This document shows, in pieces, positions 39,525 to 51,375 of a stretch of 64,000 nt of DNA. Made by a program: the position numbers and the translations under genes. The stretch comes from Bolinopsis microptera. Its lineage: Eukaryota; Ctenophora; Tentaculata; Lobata; Bolinopsidae. Each line of letters opens with the position of its first letter. The first letter of the stretch is position 1. Where the stretch lies: NCBI RefSeq assembly GCF_026151205.1, contig NC_087078.1, forward strand, positions 14,339,118 to 14,403,117, in the 5' to 3' direction. The notes under the pieces are model-generated. The model saw only the letters and a list, made by a program, of their open reading frames with translations. It was not told the DNA's origin and made no database searches.

Positions 39525-42500
39525 TTAGAAATGTGGGACGTAAGACCAAGCGGGAAGATGAGCCGCTGGGGCACCAAGAAGTGGGGCAGCGTTTCCATGG
39601 TTACCCAAAAGGTTTCCTTGGTTACCAAGAGTAAGTAGCTCGACACGACCCGCAGAGTTGGGAACGTAGGGGAAGGGCGGTGGCATGTACCCCTGCAAAA
39701 TAGTATTATTATTTTAAAATGTAAATGATATATTAACTATTAAGGTGGTTGATTAGGGGTAAGAGATCAGCTAATCACAAATGAGTTGTTGCTCACCAGT
39801 GAGTTGTTAAGGTGGTTGATGGGGTTACTGCATGCCGAATGGGCTACTCACCAGTGAGTTTTTAAGGTGATTGATGGGGTAAAGGGGCTACTCACCATTG
39901 AGTTGTTGAGGTGGTTGATGGGGTAAGGGGGCTACTCACCAGTGAGTTGTTGAGGTGGTTGATGGGGTAAGGGGCTACTTACCATTGAGTTGTTGAGGTG
40001 GTTGATGGGGTAAGGGGGCTACTTACCATTGAGTTGCTGAGGTGGTTGATGGGGTAAGGGAGCTGCATCTGACTCATCTGTTCAGGGTGTTTAATTCGCC
40101 TTATCGCCAGGCCGATGTTCAGAGTCCGATTGTTCAGCTTTATTGTCCTCTAGAAATAAGAATATCATAACTATAAGTAAAGCCATGAAGATAAAGTTAT
40201 CAGGGCGTTGCTAAAGAATTGAAATAATTCGATCACAGTGACAATTGACAAAAATTAGGCAAACGAAAGTTAATTACATCACTAGGCAGTCCGCTGTACT
40301 ATGCACTATGCTAGGGAGTAGGGAGGCATAATGTTGTGCTCAGGGAGGCAGTGCAAGGCAGTCAGACGAGATTTGAAGTAGAATCATTAAAGAATAACGG
40401 TAGTATTCTAATTTCTAATATGTTATCGCCATTGGTGCGGAAACCTTCAGGTAAGTTCAACACGAATGATGAAGTTATTTATATTTAATGAAATTCAATA
40501 ACGGCATAGTTGCCAATTGCCATAGTAACTGAATCAGTAATCCTTAAACTAACCTGTTGAACTAAAGCCTCTACAGGTTTAGCGTCGTTAAACGTGACAA
40601 ATCCGTACCTGAGAATTGATTTGATTGATGCATTTGGATCTACAATAAGCATGGTTGAAATTGTTCAGTAAAACATTGCGGGGAAACATGTTAAACGAAT
40701 GCTCGCTAGCTGCCTAACTTAATGGCAACTTTTATCAAAACAAAGTAAAGTAGTGTACAGCTCGTGCTTGAACTTAATCAGCAACCATTGCAAAATCATG
40801 AACGGGAAAGTGTGTAGTGAGAATCGAACCAGTTGAAATATTAAAGCTTTGGTTATGTGTGTAGAGAACATGCCTTCCTTACGGTTTATTTCGTTTTTCA
40901 AAATCGTAAGACTCAAATTTCTCTCATCGCATATCTGAGCACATTTAGAACAGGAAAGCTGAGTTGGCTCCTACGAGAAATCTACTGCTCTTTTAATGAT
41001 ATAAATGTTTCGAAGAAACGGAATGTTTATCTTGATATCTTATATTTTACCACACCATCTTATCATTTATCTCTTAAACAATGTACACCTTGAATATCTG
41101 TCGTCATAACAGAGTTCCACAGTGATGTACAAACTGCTGCTTGCTATCTTGAACAGAGATAAGATTTGCGATAAGAGAGGGTGGATTGCTGTGTTAAATT
41201 TGTGTAGAGGGTGTTATATAGTATTAAGTATCAGTACTAGAGCACTTTTATGATTTGAATAGAGACGAGAAAACCCTGCTACTTCTTTTTTCCTTTCTCC
41301 TGACAAAAAACTACCTGCTGACCAAATACGTCCTGATTGGGGTCCATGTTGCAGAATTGTAGAATTGTTTGAATCATATCATTCACGTTACCATTGTTAT
41401 ATTTGGCAGTTACTTCCTGTGTAATCAAAATGTAGAAGTTAAAATCCACTTAAATATGGTTTTAAACTCGCTCAGGCTAGAAATTTCCCTGCCAATTTTA
41501 AAGAGTCCTCCTGGCAGTGAAACCTCTAGAGTTCTAGAGTCTAATTTTACAGTTAACATTTCCGTGACAGTCGAACCCTTGAAGACTATGTTATAATGAA
41601 GAACATTTAAATTTTAAGTTTTAACGAACACGAAGTACTTTTAATACTGGAATCAAGTCATACAGGTAGATGATACCAGATTTACTGGGAAAGAAATCAC
41701 AAGTACACCCCAAACAAGAGAAATCATCTGCCAGCCACTAACCTAGCTTCTAAACCTACATTACGCTTGTACTGAAAATAAACCTACACTTTGCTTGTAC
41801 AGGAAATGAACCTACCCTTTGCTTGTTCCGTTCTTTTCCCGGATTATTTTAGACTCACAATGTCCAAACTGGAGAAAGAGTGCGTTCAGCATACTTTCTG
41901 TTATCTGAAACGATATTCATTGTTACCATAGTAAGAGGTAGAGACTGGAGTTATAGTTACACTGTAACTGTAACTGAGTTACAGATGCTGTGACAATATT
42001 GACGCAGTCACGACATGAGCACAATGAAGAAAGACTAGCGTTTGTTTATCAAACTAGTCTCACCTGCAGTCTCTGGAATATAGAGCATATCAACCTACAG
42101 CACGAAAGGTGGCCGATAAATGTAGCAATGCAATATAATTGCACTGAAACCTCGAAATTTAAAGGCCATATTTTTTGGCCTGTGGTGTAGCGTAACCTGG
42201 GGGAGGGGGGCAACCTTAGATAATATCAATCTGCAGGGTTATATTAGTAAAGTAAACTTACGTCATTGTCCAAATTACCGACAAATATCCGTTCCATGTA
42301 CAGAATACCAGCTGTCTTGTCTTCTTTGGAAGGGGGAGGTCCGTTTAACTGCATCTGAAAATAAAACAGTTCAAATCTAACAATTACATGGGCTCAAATT
42401 TAACAGATCGCAGGATATTTTCAAGTTATTAAGGCCAATCCTTAAAGATTGTTATCATCAGGCCGATCCTTAAAGATTGTTATCAATTAGTTCAAAAATT

Positions 42501-42683
42501 TCCCACGTTTTTCTGTTAATATAATTCCGTATTAATTTCTCGTTTATCATTGAAATAAGTGATTGATAAAAGGTGAAGCAATAAAATTGCTTTATCGACT
42601 TAAAACTTAAAGTTAAGCAGTTAAGTTTATAGTTAGGTATTGATGCTTTTCATAGAGGATTCACTCACTTCCTCTGAGTGCAT
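39525..42683 (-). CDS. DAZ/boule-like single-RRM protein, paralogue 1
   Basis: Six exons on the minus strand: 42683-42669, 42354-42262, 41904-41816, 40608-40554, 40149-40027, 39692-39525. All have AG/GT borders and join to 180 residues. One RRM spans about residues 26-104: RNP2 IFVGNL (28-33), RNP1 KGYGFVTF (65-72), and the closing LNIGLAIRR, which resembles the (K)LKLGPAIRK signature of DAZ/boule proteins. The C-terminal 55 residues are Pro/Gly/Leu/Asn-rich with GNxGNLLGNHGNA and YVPHF. DAZ-family proteins bind germline mRNAs and promote translation; that role is inferred from family only. The 15-nt first exon (MHSEE) and all intron positions are shared with paralogue 2. The end of exon 5 is tandemly repeated in the intron. 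It could be another small RRM family, but the layout of the RRM end favours DAZ/boule. Confidence 0.82.
39740..40047 (-). repeat. 43-44-bp minisatellite duplicating an exon 5/intron 5 donor site
   Basis: Tandem units GTGGTTGATGGGGTAAGG...(CTACTYACCA)...TTGAG on the plus strand. On the coding strand each unit is the last 33-36 nt of exon 5 (CATCAACCACCTC...CTCAMTG) followed by GTRAGT. Six donor GT sites result, at 40026, 39982, 39939, 39895, 39851 and 39796. Spacing is 44, 43, 44, 44 and 55 bp. The first (40,026) keeps the frame into exon 6. Reading into the repeat meets TAA after 15 codons. Confidence 0.9.
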
Positions 42684-42779
42684 TATAAATAAACTAATCA
42701 GCAAACAACAATCAATTAAATAAACAGAACCAACAACTCAAACCGAGGCCAGCCACTAACTTGAATCGATGAGCTATGC

Positions 42780-42960
42780 TCCCTCTGCGTATGCTAAAAT
42801 CGGCCTGCTGAAATCTGATTGGAGGACAAAGCAACGCAGAGCGCTGTGATTGGCCGCGCTGCTGATCACGTGACTGCTCACACAGGACTGGTTCCCTCAC
42901 GAGCGAGGGACGCGCTCATTGGCTCCTCCTAAACCACGTGACTGAGCTCCTTCTTTACAT
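42780..42960 (-). promoter_or_regulatory. Promoter of RRM paralogue 1: CCAAT and E-box cluster
   Basis: About 100-280 bp upstream of the start codon. Plus-strand ATTGG (CCAAT on the coding strand) at 42818, 42849 and 42918, with a mutated ACTGG at 42887; CACGTG at 42867 and 42935. The block, including GCGTATGCTAAAATCGGCCT next to it, is conserved in the promoter of paralogue 2. CCAAT boxes bind NF-Y and CACGTG binds bHLH factors; use here is inferred. Confidence 0.75.
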
Positions 42961-43058
42961 GGAGTAGTGCTTTTATTTGTCGGCATCATCTCTGGGATAT
43001 ATTTAACTCTACTCTGAGAACTAAGAATATCGTGAGGTCGTTATAGATAGGGATAGGC

Positions 43059-43090
<32 letters not shown>

Positions 43091-45438
43091 GCTGAGAGAG
43101 GGCATGAAATATGTAGCACAAACTCAACTGCAGATTATTTGGATATCGAATGTCAAATAATAAGTATAGACTAGCTCTGTAAAATTGATTTCTACTAGGG
43201 AGCATATCGGCAGTGAACTTAAGAAACCTTGAGTTAAGGAGGGTCCACATAATCATTGAGGGTATAGCACAAAATAGTAGGGGGCTTCACTTGTATAATT
43301 GATCATGCTATTATTATTTCTACACAATGTTAGCTGCTACATTTGTTCTGAAGGATCTTAGTTTGTTTATAAATAGATGGACGGCTACCAAATCAGACCT
43401 ATTATTATGAACGGCTTATTTTTGGGCAATTGTCTGCATACAATTACATTTACAATTACAACATGCAATACACGATAATAAGTTTGGATTTTTAGATTCT
43501 CCCATTGCATTTGAAATTTGACAATGCTTTACGTGTACGAGAGTATTAAGTACAAATATTCCACTTAGCTGTCACGGAAGTAGTGAGTACTGTGTAATGA
43601 TTAGCGAATATACTTGTATACTGTATAACATGGTGCTTAGCCGAACTGCAAAGTGCGATCCCAATCACTTCACATCAGGGATTGTAGCTGAATTTTACTT
43701 TTAGGAGCTCTTCGTATGTTTTTGGAAATGCTGGTTGATACCTGATGTCGATCGAAGGCTGACTGTCAACAACAATAAAATTTCAGCTGATCACCTGTAC
43801 TGGACCCTTTTATGTTTTAGTATGTACCAAAGTTCATATCTGAAGTTTTGTGATTCTTTGTCCCTCTCAGTCTAATCAACTATGCAGCTCCAAGCTCAGG
43901 AACCTCAATTTTACGATTTAGTCGAGAATCATTTAAATACAGGACTGATGGACACAGTTGCAAGTTGACAGTTGAACAAGTAATTTTTTACCAATGATGA
44001 AATGAAACTATTGGGAGACCTTTAATTGAGCAACTTGCTCTTCTCAATTTTCGGAGTTTGTTAGGGCCGTCCATAATTTGGGCCGACAACAGTTTGGTGA
44101 CTATGTTTAATTAGGTTGATGACAAGGCACTAAGTTACTTAGTTCGTTTCTCTCAGATACGTGTGCGAATGTGAGGGATAAGTGAAACGAATACGTTAGT
44201 TTGATCTAGAAGGCTATGTTTTATCTACTTCTAGAAGGCTGGGTTCGATTAGCAGGGGTAGGTTTGGTCTGGAAAGATAGGTTCGATCTAGAACAAAAGG
44301 GTACGTTTGATCTTAAGGTCAAACCGGACTATTTTGAGACGGCACTTGATCTCATGGTTAGGGTAATAAGGTATGTATATCATTGTCATGAAAGAGAATC
44401 GAGATATTAAATATAGTTCGCAGATCGCACCATATTCGAACCGGTCTGCAAGGGTAGGTTTAATCTGGAAAGGTAGGTTTGAGCTAATAAGGTATATTGG
44501 ATATGGATCACAGTGAAGTCCAGAGATATTCACAGAGGCTAAACAACAAGGGTTCAGCTGGATTTGAAGATTTAAAACAATTTAAACAACTCAATTTATT
44601 AATAATGGTAAGGATATTACAAGGTTTTGACGAATTAGATAGCTCTTTAAAGTTTAAATGATAATGTTAATAAATTACACTTTTACACACTCAGTAGCAA
44701 TATTAGGGTAGAAGTTGGCCCCGGACTTGGAGAAGTATGTAAAAGGTGTCGTTTTCAGTTATACAATAATGCGGAGAATCCTAGTTGATCGAACTAGACT
44801 GTTTAATCGTTATTGCTTTATTGTAACAGAATCCTCATTACTAGCTACTATGATCATATCGAAACCAGCTTTATCTAGCTTTGCTACATAATTGCAAATA
44901 AAAACAATATCAAGCCCATGCTTCAACATTTTGTCAACTTATTCATATTGATAACAATTTGTCATGAAAAATATACCAACGAAAATTATCAATATAATTG
45001 TTCCGTACACAATTTTAAGTTAATTTTAAAACAAATGATGGATTATTATCATACACAAACTTTCCAAATATCTTCGAAATTAGTAAGCTGGAAAGAAAGG
45101 ACGGCAGCAAAAATAATAAAATGCAACCTTTGTGCGAACCATGGTACAGTGAATTTAAAACTTACAGCGAAAACGTTTATGTGTTACTGAAATTGATAAT
45201 GCTATTTGTTTCCAGCACAAATCATACATCCGACAACTACCAGTAAATAAATCAAATAACAAATTGATGTATGTATATCAATAATTGTTGCAGGATCATT
45301 TCCCTGCAAGAAAACAGCTGCGCTAATTTTAGATAACTCTCAACCAAACCAGTCTCCATAGATTTTTTAATAATTTTCAACAGCATTTCAAACGCAGCAA
45401 TTGATACAAACTGTTACCATGGTTACTATATTACAGAT
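42961..45438. other. Spacer between the two RRM genes
   Basis: Holds an (AG)n microsatellite at about 43,061-43,090 and degenerate GGTAGGTTTGATCTAGAA-like repeats at about 44,200-44,480. No supported gene; the frame at 44,918-45,190 is AT-rich and featureless. The 3' UTR of paralogue 2 lies at its right end. Confidence 0.55.
43061..43090. repeat. (AG)n microsatellite
   Basis: A run of AG dinucleotides interrupted by a single AAAG, upstream of RRM paralogue 1. Confidence 0.9.
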
Positions 45439-48400
45439 TTACAAGAAATGTGGGACGTAAGGCCAAGTGGGAAGGTGAGTAGTAGGGGCACTAAGGAGCG
45501 GGGGAGCGTTTCCATGGTTACCGAGCAAGTTTCCAGGGTTAGCAAGAGCCAGAGTAGAGTTAGGAAAGTACTGGAGAGCCGGAGGCATATATCCCTGAGA
45601 AGTGATTAATTAGTTAATCTGCTGGGTATCATGTTTACCTCTGACTAAAGTCATCTAAATTATTGTTGAGACTGATGTGGTGCTATATTAAATAGGTTTC
45701 TCACGTTGTTAAAGTGGTTGAGGGGGACAGGGAACTGCATCTGGTTCATCTGTTCGGGGTGCTTTATTTTCCGTATCGCCAATCCCAAGTTCAGTGTCCA
45801 GTTTTGTAGCTTTATCGTCCTCTGATTGAGGTACCACGGTTACCAGTGTCCAGTATTATAGGTACTATGAAAATGATATTAAATGAGAAGCTGAACAACA
45901 AAAAAAAGAGGTAAATATGAGAAAGATGAGAGCTGTCCGGAAAGTGGCAACCAAGAAGGAAGCCCCATCCCCAGAAAGAGGGGCAGCCCCACCACATACA
46001 AGATACGATAATCTTACCAGTTCCACGAGATACTGCACTATTTTCGCATCATTAAAAGTCACGAACCCGTACCTGCAACAATAATGTTCAAGGGCTTATC
46101 ATTACTCAAGAACACAGCCGTTTTGTTTATTAGCTTACTTTGACGTGAAATTAACTAAACCAAACCCTAAATTATCAGCTTAACCAACTTATACCTCGCT
46201 ACCCTTAGAACACATTCCTGCCAAGGAAGAATTGCTGGGCTTAATACTAGATTCACATTCTCTAGAGTTCTCCTGTGGAACTTCAGTACGTGTCGAACTA
46301 GAGTCCAGGTAGCGCACTTGAGGATTTGTCGAACTACAGTACTTGTCAAACTAAAGTACGTGTACCTAGTACTCATTCTACCAATGAATGACTTTCTATC
46401 TCCTAATACAAGCTCAATGAGTGACCCCAGTTCGCAAAATCTCTCTCATTCTATCGCACAAAGGAACGGGAGGCCGCTGACCAAATGTGGTCTGATCGCT
46501 GTATGGGGTTGTAGCGCCTCTAACATTTCTACATTCAATGACAATAGCGTTTGATACTTAGGGCAACTGCGAGCATTCAGTAGGATTGAAAGCAAGTACC
46601 AAATCAGTATCCATAGCAACAAATACCATAACAACGAATCAAGGTCGAGAGTAAACTCAGTGACGGCACCCACCAGCGAAGACTCAGCATGAAATTGTTA
46701 TAAAATTCTGTGAACATTTCCTACTACCGGCCAGGTAGCGCAGTTGGTTAGAACGCCTGTCTTACAATCGTTAGGTTGCGAGTTCGAAACCCACTGACTG
46801 CCTGGTCGTGGGGTGAGCGTCGTCGACGTTCAGCTAAGGATCATGAGTGGTCTATGCAGCCCCCCGGTCTACTCAGCCGAATACTCGAGAAATCGGGTGT
46901 GAGGGTTAAATGAGGAGCTGCACATTGCAGCAAAGTCTCGGACGAAGAAAGTATGGTACACACTACCTTAACCGTCACTGGCCAAAAAGATCCTTCGGCT
47001 TCCTGTAATTGGCTGGTTGCACTTGTGTAACATTGTGGCTGTTGGAATACACCGAAGTAAAATAAGTGTCTAGATTAAAAAAAAATGTTGCCTTTATTTT
47101 TGTTTCGTGTTAAACAGCGAATTTAGCTAGATACAATAAATTGTTAATCTTTACTTGTTGATATTAGAAGAATCACAATCAGTGAAATGACTGCGGTCGA
47201 TATAGCTATATAGAGTTGAGAGCTTGTAGCAGTGATCTGGTTAGCCTGCCAATGTGACTGCCATAAACCATTACCATGGTGACTGCCAGAACAAATACCA
47301 AGGGTCTTGTCTTGGCAGGATCGACCGTGGCAGTCGACTAAGGGACCAAAGAGACGCGATTCAAATGTGGAGTGTCAACTAGCTAACCGTCATAGGCAAC
47401 TAAATATCTTACTAAAATATCTTATTAAAATATCTTACTAAAACTATCAACGACCAAAATCGCACCTTTATAGTCTAAATATCATCAGACTAAGGCACCA
47501 TTTTCGTGTAGGTTCAACAATTTTATCCATTCATCTCGATCACCTGCTAATTCTCGAAGATTCTAAACTTTACAACCCTAAAGTAACTATGATCGATAAA
47601 TACTAAATAGGCATAGCATAGATGGATGTGACAAACTTTAAAGGATGAATAGAACCATTATAGGCAACTAAATATCTTACTAAAATATCTTACTAAAACT
47701 ATCAACGGCCAAAATCGCACCTTAGTCTAAATATCATCAGACTAAGGCCCAATTTTTGTGTAGGTTCAACAATCAAACCTTGATTACGTAATATAGGGGG
47801 GGGGGGGGGGGTTCGGTCTTGATTACGGTTGATTACGGAGGGGGGGGGGGGTAAAAATTGCCAAAATATTGATTACGTAATATGTGAACGACCCCTAAGG
47901 CACTCAATTAATAAATAACGAGTAATAGAAGAGCAGCAGAAAGAAGAAATTAGGTGAGTTTACAGAAGACTGACATATTTTTTATGTTAATGACTGCAAT
48001 CTTCGTTACTGGGCCGCGCTCAGCGTGTCATTCCGCCGAATCTCTATTCATATGATTATGAACATAAATATAATAGCCTGAGGTCCCCAGGTAACAATCT
48101 TCGTAACCATAGATTGTCGGGTGATCGTCAATATAGCTTTTAAACATAAGGATTTCTTTCTGGAGTCTGGACGGATAAAAATGACAAACAATAGTGAGAT
48201 GAAAGCTCCGATGACTCATTGCAACGACAGGTGTGAAAAAAGATAAGGTCTTATCGGTATTATGAATACTCTTTCTGTTCGTGAGTGTTATATTACTTCC
48301 TGGACAGAATTGTAAAGTTTTAAAAATAATCAAAATCTTAATCGTTGTTGAATTGCGATCAATGTAGCAATTTATATTAATTTTATCCACTTCTGTCTCT

Positions 48401-51085
48401 TTTGTCCCAGAGATTGTTCATTTTGTCCCAAACGTCCGATCTGTTATCGTCAATTATCTTTGAGACGAATATACATATATACTAAGCAGGTAGATGTGGA
48501 AAGATTCTTACCCTTTGCTCGTCCCGTTCCTCTCGCGGATTATTTTAGACTCGCAATGTCCGTATTGTGAAAAAAGTGCATTCAGCATACTCTCCGTGAT
48601 CTGCGGGGAAAATATCGTTACTAAATCAAAGTTATTACTATTAGGCTGAGTTAAGCTTGTTATAGGATTTTTAACACAGGGCGCAGGCGACGAAGGTCTG
48701 CAATTTAGAAAATTAACGTGCAGAGGGGGGCCGCGCTGTCGCCAACGTGTCTGCTCTAAATAGCCGCGCGTGATCAGTTCCGACAGCTCGTTTAAATGAC
48801 TTTACTTTCAAGGTCAAGCACGCGAGATCAGAGTTCATTGCAGCATCTGTAGTTCAACTGTAGTTCAACAGAGGATATTATTTATATTGCGACATTAATT
48901 GTTCATATTGAAATGGGATCGTACACAACCAAATACGAATTTTGGCTATATTTATATAATAATTCGCCTTATTATTAACTACAGGCCACAGGGCTATCTC
49001 AGTACTTGTGATACTGATAAAGACAACGTGGATGCTTGCGGGATATGAATAATGAGGTAGCCTTATGTCAAATTGTCTAAGAAAATTAGATTTCCTTTTG
49101 AAAGAGTGGACGATTTTACAATCAGAGGCACACCAGTTTTAACAGTCATCGTCATGGTGTTGAGAAAGCTTACATTTTCAACAATGCAGCTATTTTGATA
49201 CTGACCTGAAAATCCGCGCCGAACACAACAGTCATCGTCATGGTGTTGAGAAAGCTTACATTTTCAACAATGCAGCTATTTTGATACTGACCTGAAAATC
49301 CGAACACTTTGCGTCAACCCTCCAGGACTAGGAGTGAAAGGGGACATCAATTCTAAGACTTCGCAAGAAATGAGAATGGAATCTATTTATGACTCGCCTA
49401 TAAGTTTCATTCAACAAATTATAATGCCTCCAGCAACATTAAACCCATTAAATGACAAAAGAATGGCTATCAGACTTACAATAAAAACCGTTTCAATTAT
49501 ACTCATAGAATGCTTTCAGTTCTCTGTAGTGAGCTTTCTGCCTTGAGGGTCGCTAGTTGCAGAAAGTACCTCCCTAGAATCCAGAGTCAAGATGCGAAGT
49601 AAATTGGGCATACAAAATTTTCTATATAAGCGTCATTTAAATGAAAACAATGGATGCAAAAATGTTGTCACCTTTAAGTCAGCCATGCGAACAATATGAA
49701 GTTTCTCTGCGAACTCTGCAGACACTTAAGCCTTTGATAAATCATCCATTATTATACCTCTGGAAAGCCCAACTTTTGGATAAACGAAAATTCTTCCTAG
49801 TATACTGTCGATGATCGATCCGAGGCAAAATAAGAGCTGTCCTTAAAACATACACATGTTCAGCTTTGTTGAGTTATAAAATGGGCATCAAATACTTCTC
49901 GTACAGCATTCAAGCACAATCTTGAGTTGGAGCTATAGAACGTTCGTAACCCCTTACTATTGCCGGCTCATCAGAACAGCAAATAGTGAGTTAAGCAACA
50001 TTTTCCTCATTATATACATGTGAAGGATGTTGATTTATCCAGACGACGTTAAGGGGATGTAAGCAGTGGTAATTAACGTGGCTACCTTAAGAACGACAAA
50101 TTTAGTCTACCATAAGTTTAGTCAAAATGTTGACTAAAATATTTGTACACCAAATTTATTGAGACTAAATTTATGACTAAATTTATGGTAACCAACATTT
50201 TTCTAACAAAATTTATTGGCCCTAAGGTAATTGGCGTGCTGTAATGTCATTTTGCAGATTATTGCAGTCAATTTGTCGTATAAAAATGCCTTGAATTTGA
50301 CGAAAATAACGATCACCGTTTGTTATACTTTTAAAGTAACTTCAAGTTTCAAAAAACATCCAGAAACTAAGATAAAAAACAACATTCACGAAATGGTTGT
50401 TTAAGGGTGGAAAATTTGAGGTACAAGGTCTTAGGTCTGATCAAAAATGGCCGCTGATTTAAGTATAAAGACTTGGTGAAAATAAAACTTACAACGGAAC
50501 ATTATAATTTAACAAATCTTTAAAATTATTTCAAATTTCAATCTACATCCATCCCCTCCCCCGAATAATTGGAGTTACCTCATTGTCCAGATTGCCCACA
50601 AAAAGTCGCTCCATGTAGAGAATTCCCGCAGTTTTGTCCTCCTTGGAAGGGGGTCCGTTCTGAAACAAATACTTCGATAACGCAAAGGTCAAAACCTAGA
50701 TATAGACGGCCTTAAATAAGCTGCTGAAATGCGAAACTCATTCACGCGTGACTACAGAAAATCCTTTGCTTCCGCCTACTTACACTGCTAAAAGGGCTCT
50801 AAAAGATGCTGTAATATAATACAAAACCTACGAAATTACTTTACCCTTGTGGACTATATTGTATGTATATGAATTAACTATTTAACTATAATAAAAACTG
50901 TACTAAAAACCTAACTTAACACTTGACTCTAATAAATTGACCCTAATCCGACTTTACTACAAAAGTTACTTCTATGCATAGCTCATGATTCGGAGTATCT
51001 ATTAAAAATCTAATCATTCGATTTTCAGTAAAAGTTTTGCTCAAGTAAAAATAGAAATAGGGGGACTCACTTCCTCGGTGTGCAT
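45439..51085 (-). CDS. DAZ/boule-like single-RRM protein, paralogue 2
   Basis: Six exons on the minus strand: 51085-51071, 50659-50579, 48600-48512, 46072-46018, 45821-45705, 45594-45439, giving 170 residues. RNP2 LFVGNL at 24-29, RNP1 KGYGFVTF at 61-68, and LNLGLAIRK near 90-98 close the RRM. The C-terminal tail keeps GNLLGNHGNA and YVPHF of paralogue 1. Compared with paralogue 1 it lacks the MQL start of exon 2, ends exon 5 slightly earlier (HFNN followed by GTGAG) and has a single donor there. Exon 3 is almost unchanged between paralogues, while exon 4 (AKIVQYLVEL against AKPVEALVQQ) has diverged. Introns are longer (up to 2.4 kb) and hold a tRNA-SINE and a MITE. A DAZ/boule germline role is a family inference. 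Confidence 0.82.
46729..47085 (+). mobile_element. tRNA-derived SINE
   Basis: The 5' 75 bp or so resemble a tRNA, probably tRNA-Val(UAC)-like. Box A is TAGCGCAGTTGG, the anticodon region TGTCTTACAATC, and box B GAGTTCGAAACCC. A non-tRNA body follows with GGCTGGTTGCACTTGTGTAA, then an A9 tail. It is 357 bp long and lies in intron 3 of RRM paralogue 2, in antisense orientation to that gene. No clear target duplication. A short CCAGGTAGCGCA fragment at 46,304 may be a second head. Confidence 0.85.
47390..47775. repeat. Direct repeat pair (about 110-130 bp), 270 bp apart
   Basis: TAGGCAACTAAATATCTTAC...ATCATCAGACTAAGG...GTGTAGGTTCAACAAT occurs at about 47,390-47,523 and 47,660-47,772. The first copy has an extra AAATATCTTATT unit and TTTATAG. 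Probably an old tandem duplication within intron 3 of paralogue 2. Confidence 0.85.
47780..47900. repeat. G-tract repeat with TTGATTACGTAATAT motifs
   Basis: G runs of 16 nt (47,796-47,811) and 12 nt (47,840-47,851) are set among four GATTACG motifs. The segment is followed by GTGAACGACCCCTAAGG. Probably the end of a non-autonomous transposon, but I could not find its other terminus. Confidence 0.5.
48006..48094 (+). mobile_element. Short MITE, copy 3 (89 bp) with perfect 9-bp TSD
   Basis: TTACTGGG...CAGGTAA with the core GTGTCATTCCGCCGAATCTC and GCCTGAGGTCCCCAGG. It is flanked by CAATCTTCG on both sides (47,997-48,005 and 48,095-48,103). This is the best-preserved copy and defines the element ends. 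A 9-bp duplication is typical of Mutator-type elements. Confidence 0.85.
49142..49313. repeat. 86-bp tandem duplication
   Basis: CAGTCATCGTCATGGTGTTG...CTGACCTGAAAATCCG occurs twice in tandem with an 86-bp period, in intron 2 of RRM paralogue 2. Confidence 0.9.
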
Positions 51086-51229
51086 ATTCCAAATTCAAAC
51101 TTAAACGTAAAACAAACAAACGAAACAGCGAATATTAAGTCAACTGAACCAAAACTCAAACCAACAGCAGCTGTACTAGATTCTGAACATTGACGTTTTC
51201 GAAAAGATGAGCTCCTTCTGCGTATGCTA

Positions 51230-51375
51230 AAATCGGCCTACTCAAATCTGATTGGACGACTAAGCAACGCAAAGCGCTGTGATTGGCCGCGCGGCTGATC
51301 GCGTGACTGCTCACACAGGATTGGTTCACGCGGGGGCTAGGGATGCGCTTATTGGCTCCTCTCAAACCACGTGAC
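51230..51375 (-). promoter_or_regulatory. Promoter of RRM paralogue 2: CCAAT and E-box cluster
   Basis: ATTGG (plus strand) at 51251, 51282, 51320 and 51351; CACGTG at 51368 and a degenerate CGCGTG at 51300. The ATTGG spacing (31, 38, 31 bp) is identical to paralogue 1, and the intervening bases are conserved. It lies about 150-290 bp upstream of the start codon. Confidence 0.78.

Noticed and set aside
41315..41355. Possible alternative first exon of RRM paralogue 1 (minus strand, MDPNQDVFGQQ followed by GTAG)
   Set aside because: It ends in phase 0 whereas exon 4 needs a phase-2 start, has no acceptor upstream, and has no counterpart in paralogue 2.
46729..46803. Functional tRNA-Val gene
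   Set aside because: The tRNA-like head lacks clean acceptor pairing and is continuous with a SINE body and poly-A tail.
47318..47345. Third hAT-like terminus (AGGATCGACCGTGG)
   Set aside because: Only about 12 bp match the left-edge element and no partner terminus or target duplication was found.
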